The notes beneath the pieces were generated by a model. The model did no database searches, had not been told where the DNA came from, and saw only the letters and a list, made by a program, of their open reading frames with translations. The translations under genes were made by a program, and so were the position numbers. Shown here piece by piece: positions 60,164 through 64,000 of a stretch of DNA of 64,000 nt. Numbering within the stretch: the stretch's first letter is position 1; the number at the start of each line of letters is the position of its first letter. Source of the stretch: an uncultured Bacteroidia bacterium (GTDB taxonomy: Bacteria; Bacteroidota; Bacteroidia; Bacteroidales; UBA932); NCBI GenBank assembly GCA_902794005.1, contig CADBFO010000016.1, positions 17,241 through 81,240 on the forward strand. Direction: 5' to 3'.

Positions 60164-60189
60164 CAAATATACAAACTTATTTTATAAGT
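60164..60189 (-). promoter_or_regulatory. Promoter of the five-gene operon with an adjacent inverted repeat
   Basis: The minus strand reads TATATTTG at 60164-60171, about 65 bp before the kinase ATG. Just upstream (60175-60189) ACTTAT and ATAAGT form an inverted repeat with a 3-nt spacer, a possible regulator site that differs from operator copies A-C. Confidence 0.6.
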
Positions 60190-60309
60190 CTCTCATTTTA
60201 AGAAAGTACTTTTAGTCTCTATTTTCAATTCTGAACAAATGATGTAACATCGATATGAGAGGACCGTATAATTTACATATTAACCTATAACATGCATTAA
60301 TATCTTATA

Positions 60310-61936
60310 ATGAAGATGACTAATCATTGCGTAACCAGTTTGTTAGACATATTAAATATCATAAGAGAAAACGGACTTATTGTTCTCCCAGACTTTGAAA
60401 ATAAAGAGGGTGTTAAATACATCCGTAAACTGTTGGGTATCAATGTTATGCAGGTTTCTCTTGTCGCATGTATCCTGGAATCATCTTTCACGCGCGCGGG
60501 TACTACAGTAAAACAGATTTGTACATTGCTTAAGTGCTCGAATATTGAGTTCCTTAAATACAGTAATGATCTTGATGACTTAATCAAACGACGGATGATT
60601 AAGCAGAACATCACGCTGGGCGCATTCTCAGAGTCGACTGGCTATGTGGTTTCACCAGAAGTCATTGAGGCCATCAAGAAAGATATACCTTACGTTGAAG
60701 AGCCAACAACCGGCTTGACTCCAGAGGTATTCTTTGATCGTGTGGGTAAGCTATACATTGAGTCTAATGATGACCGATTTCGGACAGAGGAATTGAAATC
60801 TTCTCTTGAGGATCTTGTAAAGAAAAACGGACATCTTGCATTCTGTAAAGCGCTCTCGGAATATGACTTTTCGAATTGTGATTGTCTCGAATACTTACTG
60901 TTTATGGCAATGTGCAGCAACTATGTAAACCAAGGAACTGACTCATTCCCCAAGGATAATCTCCTATCATTCATCAGTGCAACGTCGAGTCTGCGCTCTG
61001 CATATACCGCCATCAGAAACGGGAGTTTGATGATCCAGCAAAAGGGACTGATTGAATACGGTAATGACAATGGGATGGCTGACACCGACGCCTTCTTTCT
61101 CACCGATTATTCGAAGGACAAGTTCTTTACTGATTTCGACATTGAACTTGACGTGAGAAGTTCATGCCCGGACATTATCTATGCGGATTCTATTTTAGCT
61201 AGGGAGCTCTACTTCAACGAACCTGTCCGGCAGCAGATTCATAGCTTATCAGAAATCTTGGAGGATGCTCATTTTAAGGAAATCCAAAGTCGCTTGGAAG
61301 CGGCATCCATGAGGAAGGGTTTCAATTGCTTATTCTACGGCGCACCAGGGACAGGAAAAACCGAAACGGTTTACCAGCTAGCCAGGAAAAATGGGCGGGA
61401 TATATTGCAGATTGACCTCGGCAAACTGAAGAGTAAGTTGGTTGGAGAGAGCGAAAAAACGGCTCGCGCAATTTTCCGATATTATCAGTGGCTGGTTAAG
61501 CATAGCAACGCTACCCTCATCCTGCTTTTTTAACGAAGCAGATGGCATCTTGGGCGTCCGGACAAAAATGGCAGAACGGTCTGTGGATAAAATGAACAAT
61601 ACCATTCAGAACATCATTTTGCAGGAGATGGAGAAGATGGAGGGAATCCTAATTGCCACCACTAACCTGACCGAGAACTTGGATTATGCTTTTGAGCGGC
61701 GTTTCTTGTATAAGGTGGAGTTTACGGCTCCGGAAGCATCTGTACGTGCTCATATTTGGGCACCTATGATGCCATTCCTTACAGCCGAGGCCAAGTCTTA
61801 CTTGGCGGGGCATTATCCGCTATTTGGAGGACAGATAGAAAACATCTTCTGTAAATGCGCCGTGGAGTTCATATTAGATGACCGAAACCCCGAGATAAAC
61901 GTTATTGGTCAGATGTGTGAAACGGAGAGTATTTGA
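60310..61936 (+). pseudogene. AAA ATPase split by a one-base frameshift in a T6 run
   Basis: The first frame (60310-61533) encodes about 407 residues: an N-terminal helical region (1-330), Walker A FYGAPGTGKTETV (near 341) and KLKSKLVGESEKTARAIF, up to the hydrophobic strand TLILLF, then TAA. Removing one T from the run at 61526-61531 joins it to the second frame, which continues NEADGILG (Walker B acid), ATTNLTENLDYAFERRF (sensor 1 and Arg finger region) and ends at 61936. The full protein would be about 541 residues. The break may be a mutation, a sequencing error, or a programmed +1 shift at TTT-TAA. It is divergent from the kinase operon. Confidence 0.8.
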
Positions 61937-61987
61937 GAGAGTAAGAGGCCACGTATAGGTTTTTGCGTGGGCTGAAATCAAAATAAA

Positions 61988-62734
61988 TTAGCCGTTCGTT
62001 CCCGAACGGCCACCAAAGAACGTCTCTTCATCTTCAATTTGTTGCCCCCATTGGCTATCTTCGTCAAAGTATCGGGACGTCCACTCATCGATGTCTTGGA
62101 AGTGCCTGGCATCCAAGGCGGCTTTGAAGCGTGCCACCGCGCGGGAGAGAGCAACCCGAAGTGCCACGTGCTCCATGTGCAACTCTTGAGCCATCTCTTC
62201 ACCGCCTAGTTTGAGGTCCCAGCGCATGTAAAGCAGCATCTGGTCCTTTTCGTTCAGCGTATGGAAGGCGGCCTGCCAGCATTCTTTCTGCAAACGGGAT
62301 TTGCGACGCTCCTCAAAGGAGAGTGCTTCATCATGGGCCGACCAGCACACGATAGCCAACTGATCCCGCTCTGAACGGCTAAGGCGGTCTATTCTCTGAC
62401 GCGAGACATCGTCATCTTCTGCATCAAAGTAGTTACCGTCCATCAGCCTAACCTGTCGTTTCTTTAGTTTCAGGAGGTCACACGCTACATTGTGAGCAAT
62501 CTGCCACAGCCAGCCGACAAGGTCACCCTTGGCCGGATCGTAGGTACACGCCCTGTCGCACGCTTTCAGGTACGCGTCCTGTAAGAGGTCGGCGCACTCG
62601 TCAAAAGACAAACGCATTCCGTTCTTGCCATTGACGAAGGCGATGGCCTTCTGGAAAACCTCATAGTGTTCTGCTGCCAGAAGTCTCATCTGGTCTGCAG
62701 TCAGTTTGTTGATGGAGTCGTAGTTTTTATTCAT
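61988..62734 (-). CDS. ECF-like RNA polymerase sigma factor
   Basis: A 248-residue sigma-70-family protein. Region 2 includes FDECADLLQDAYLKACDRA and GDLVGWLWQIAHNVACDLLK, the core-binding and -10 recognition parts. Region 4 is near 165-215 (FHTLNEKDQMLLYMRWDL..MAQELHMEHVALRVALSRAV). A C-terminal acidic tail follows. At 248 residues it is longer than most ECF sigmas (about 180-200). No anti-sigma gene was recognised next to it. A likely promoter lies far upstream at 62934-62941. Confidence 0.88.
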   Translation of the reverse strand: MNKNYDSINKLTADQMRLLAAEHYEVFQKAIAFVNGKNGMRLSFDECADLLQDAYLKACDRACTYDPAKGDLVGWLWQIAHNVACDLLKLKKRQVRLMDGNYFDAEDDDVSRQRIDRLSRSERDQLAIVCWSAHDEALSFEERRKSRLQKECWQAAFHTLNEKDQMLLYMRWDLKLGGEEMAQELHMEHVALRVALSRAVARFKAALDARHFQDIDEWTSRYFDEDSQWGQQIEDEETFFGGRSGTNG

Positions 62735-63090
62735 GACTTTGTCTTTTAAGCGTTATCGGGTTGGCACCGTGCTTTCCCTTTTCATTAAATGGTTTCGGTC
62801 CGAAGCGAAGGCCACCTAATCTGTGACCAAATAATAAATAATAAGGTTGCTTCCGAAACGGTTTTCTCAGTATTCTGAGAGACGCCCAAATCGACTTATC
62901 AAAGAGTAAAACGCTGACTGACATCAACTGATGCAAAGGTATGACTTTATTTCTAAATCACAATTGTTTCTATAATGGAATCAATACGAAAAATAATTTT
63001 CCTACTATTTTTCTGGTATTTCATGTAACATCTTCGGTCTTTTCAAGTTATCAAAGCGGGCAAAGGTGAAAGAGTCATCCAAAACTAATT
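62735..63090. other. Intergenic region with sigma-factor promoter and leader
   Basis: No convincing gene lies here. On the minus strand a TACCTTTG box (62934-62941) would give the sigma-factor mRNA a leader of about 195 nt containing a small hairpin (TCTCAG, TATT, CTGAGA at 62866-62881). A 69-codon frame inside the leader overlaps the box and the sigma start, and is probably not translated. The right part (62942-63090) is AT-rich with nothing recognisable. Confidence 0.5.
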
Positions 63091-63285
63091 ATGCTTATGT
63101 GGAAAAAATGGAATCTTTGGGAAAAGTTGAGACAGGAGACTATGAAAGTCTATGAAGAGGAGACAGCAAAAGACCCTCATTGGAACGATCTTGACCTTGA
63201 GCAAGTACAAAGGAACAGGCTGATTTTGTTTGTGCTTCTTTACTTTCTTGTTATGGTCGTAGCGAAAAAATGTGCCCTCATATGA
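63091..63285 (+). CDS. Small single-pass membrane protein, 64 residues
   Basis: MLMWKKWNLWEKL begins a charged amphipathic N-terminal part, followed by one membrane segment (LILFVLLYFLVMVVAKKCALI). The start could also be the ATG two codons later. No family is recognised. It precedes another membrane-anchored small gene by 28 bp on the same strand. Coding status is plausible but rests only on the open frame, the clear membrane helix and spacing. Confidence 0.45.
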   Translation: MLMWKKWNLWEKLRQETMKVYEEETAKDPHWNDLDLEQVQRNRLILFVLLYFLVMVVAKKCALI

Positions 63286-63313
63286 TACCGCTTTTTAATC
63301 AAAAGAGCTCCCC

Positions 63314-63754
63314 ATGAAACACCTGCTCAAAATCCTGCTTTACACGATTCTGTCTATTGTGGCTTTTATTATACTCCTCATTTCGGCGGTCTTTGCCCTG
63401 GATTTACACTATGGCCGTGAGGCGCAATCGTATGAGCGCTTGGTGAAAAAAGCCGGGCTGGGCGGATTGGATTATGTGCTGGTTGGAACGTCTGTAGATA
63501 CCATAGACTGCTACCCCGTGGGAGATTTTATTCAGCACCGATATATTCTTCAGTTTCAAGACACTTCCGCCCTAAAGAAGAGGACTTCGACATGGAGCAA
63601 ACGCGACGATGGTTTACCCATCCGACAATTGCCCCATTTTGATAATTTCTTTGGTGCACAAGTCGCGGAAATCACAAGCACCGGCGAGGTAATCATCAAG
63701 GCCGATTATCCGGTGGAATCTCTGTCTGCCGCCTGTTTCCCTCTGCCGCGTTGA
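63314..63754 (+). CDS. Membrane-anchored hypothetical protein, 146 residues
   Basis: An N-terminal membrane segment or uncleaved signal (LLKILLYTILSIVAFIILLI) is followed by an extracytoplasmic domain of about 115 residues with no recognised family (YHFGREAQS-type opening, then DTIDCYPVGDFIQHRYILQF). The purine-rich GAGCTC precedes the ATG. It is likely cotranscribed with the small gene upstream. Confidence 0.55.
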   Translation: MKHLLKILLYTILSIVAFIILLISAVFALDLHYGREAQSYERLVKKAGLGGLDYVLVGTSVDTIDCYPVGDFIQHRYILQFQDTSALKKRTSTWSKRDDGLPIRQLPHFDNFFGAQVAEITSTGEVIIKADYPVESLSAACFPLPR

Positions 63755-64000
63755 CGCAAAATCGCCCCCTGGGAGCACTCCGCCTGTCAACGTGGCAAGG
63801 ATTTCAACGGCCATTAGTTCATTCTGGCTGTCGAAGCGAGAGGACCAGGAGGAAGGGATACCCTCCGGAGGGCTTGTGCACCCCCGCACAAGGGGAGGCC
63901 GCTGAAAAAGGTATCAGTTTTATTAGCCCGCGAGAGTAGTGTATTTGAGTGCCATTCTGAGATTATCGTTATTGTCTTTGAATAATCGATTCTCAAAGTG
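63755..64000. other. Non-coding end region with stem-loops
   Basis: No gene is supported. The region contains the perfect palindrome CCCTCCGGAGGG (63861-63872) followed at once by a hairpin with arms CTTGTGC (63873-63879) and GCACAAG (63886-63892). A preceding stretch, CATTCTGGCTGTCGAAGCG, loosely resembles the dispersed repeat seen at 29003-29031. It may be a repetitive intergenic element. Confidence 0.4.

Noticed and set aside
62727-62936. A 69-codon minus-strand gene upstream of the sigma factor
   Set aside because: Its first ATG lies inside the predicted -7 box, it overlaps the sigma-factor start, and the translation shows no family features.

Overview
The window looks like a chromosome segment of a fairly GC-rich member of the Bacteroidales (Bacteroidota). 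The evidence is the TAnnTTTG-type -7 promoter boxes in front of many genes, a Bacteroidota-style omega subunit, DUF4293, NigD-like and PepSY-like exported proteins, and a standard Bacteroidota-type division and cell-wall (dcw) cluster. I cannot name a family or genus from the sequence alone.

Layout. 1-10.5 kb is housekeeping: the tail of a probable bamD, rpoZ-like omega, recN, a Fur-family regulator and a lipoprotein; tRNA-His; an OadA/PycB-like carboxyltransferase; radC, upp, miaB; two small exported proteins; and rpoN. 10.5-26 kb is the dcw cluster in one direction: mraZ, rsmH, ftsL, ftsI, murE, mraY, murD, ftsW, murG, murC, ftsQ, ftsA, ftsZ. It is preceded by four 10-bp direct repeats that look like the MraZ operator. 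ftsZ carries a frameshifting deletion in this assembly. 26-43.5 kb is mixed housekeeping: folP, gltX, an FtsB-like protein, a CPBP protease, a sugar nucleotidyltransferase, a fabK-fabF-fabZ set, a two-component system, PepSY-like proteins, queF, prfA, sstT, a CoA transferase, mazG and an ADP-ribosylglycohydrolase.

43.5-62 kb is an accessory region that becomes clearly AT-rich after about 48.2 kb. It holds a PIF1-like helicase operon, two WYL-domain regulators, two paralogous DUF3825-like proteins, small zinc-ribbon and membrane proteins, and a compact five-gene operon on the minus strand: protein kinase, vWA protein, a second vWA-like protein that has lost its metal site, PP2C phosphatase, and a protein with two OST-HTH (LOTUS) domains plus DUF3825. 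That operon has its own promoter (60164-60171) and terminator (54409-54440). It looks like a TerY-P-type kinase/phosphatase/vWA module attached to a predicted RNA-binding effector, and it is my best candidate for an undescribed system. A frameshifted AAA ATPase lies divergent to it. An ECF sigma factor and two small membrane-anchored proteins close the window.

Two further signals stand out. First, murE and folP each contain an in-frame palindromic insertion of 82-86 bp with a closely matching 38-bp centre and self-complementary arms, like the Rickettsia palindromic elements that insert into coding genes. Second, three minus-strand promoters (helicase, WYL regulator, DUF3825 protein) carry the same inverted repeat (TTGCGAA, 7 nt, TTCGCAA or a variant) exactly 8 nt upstream of the -7 box, which defines a small local regulon probably run by the WYL protein at 49435-50523.
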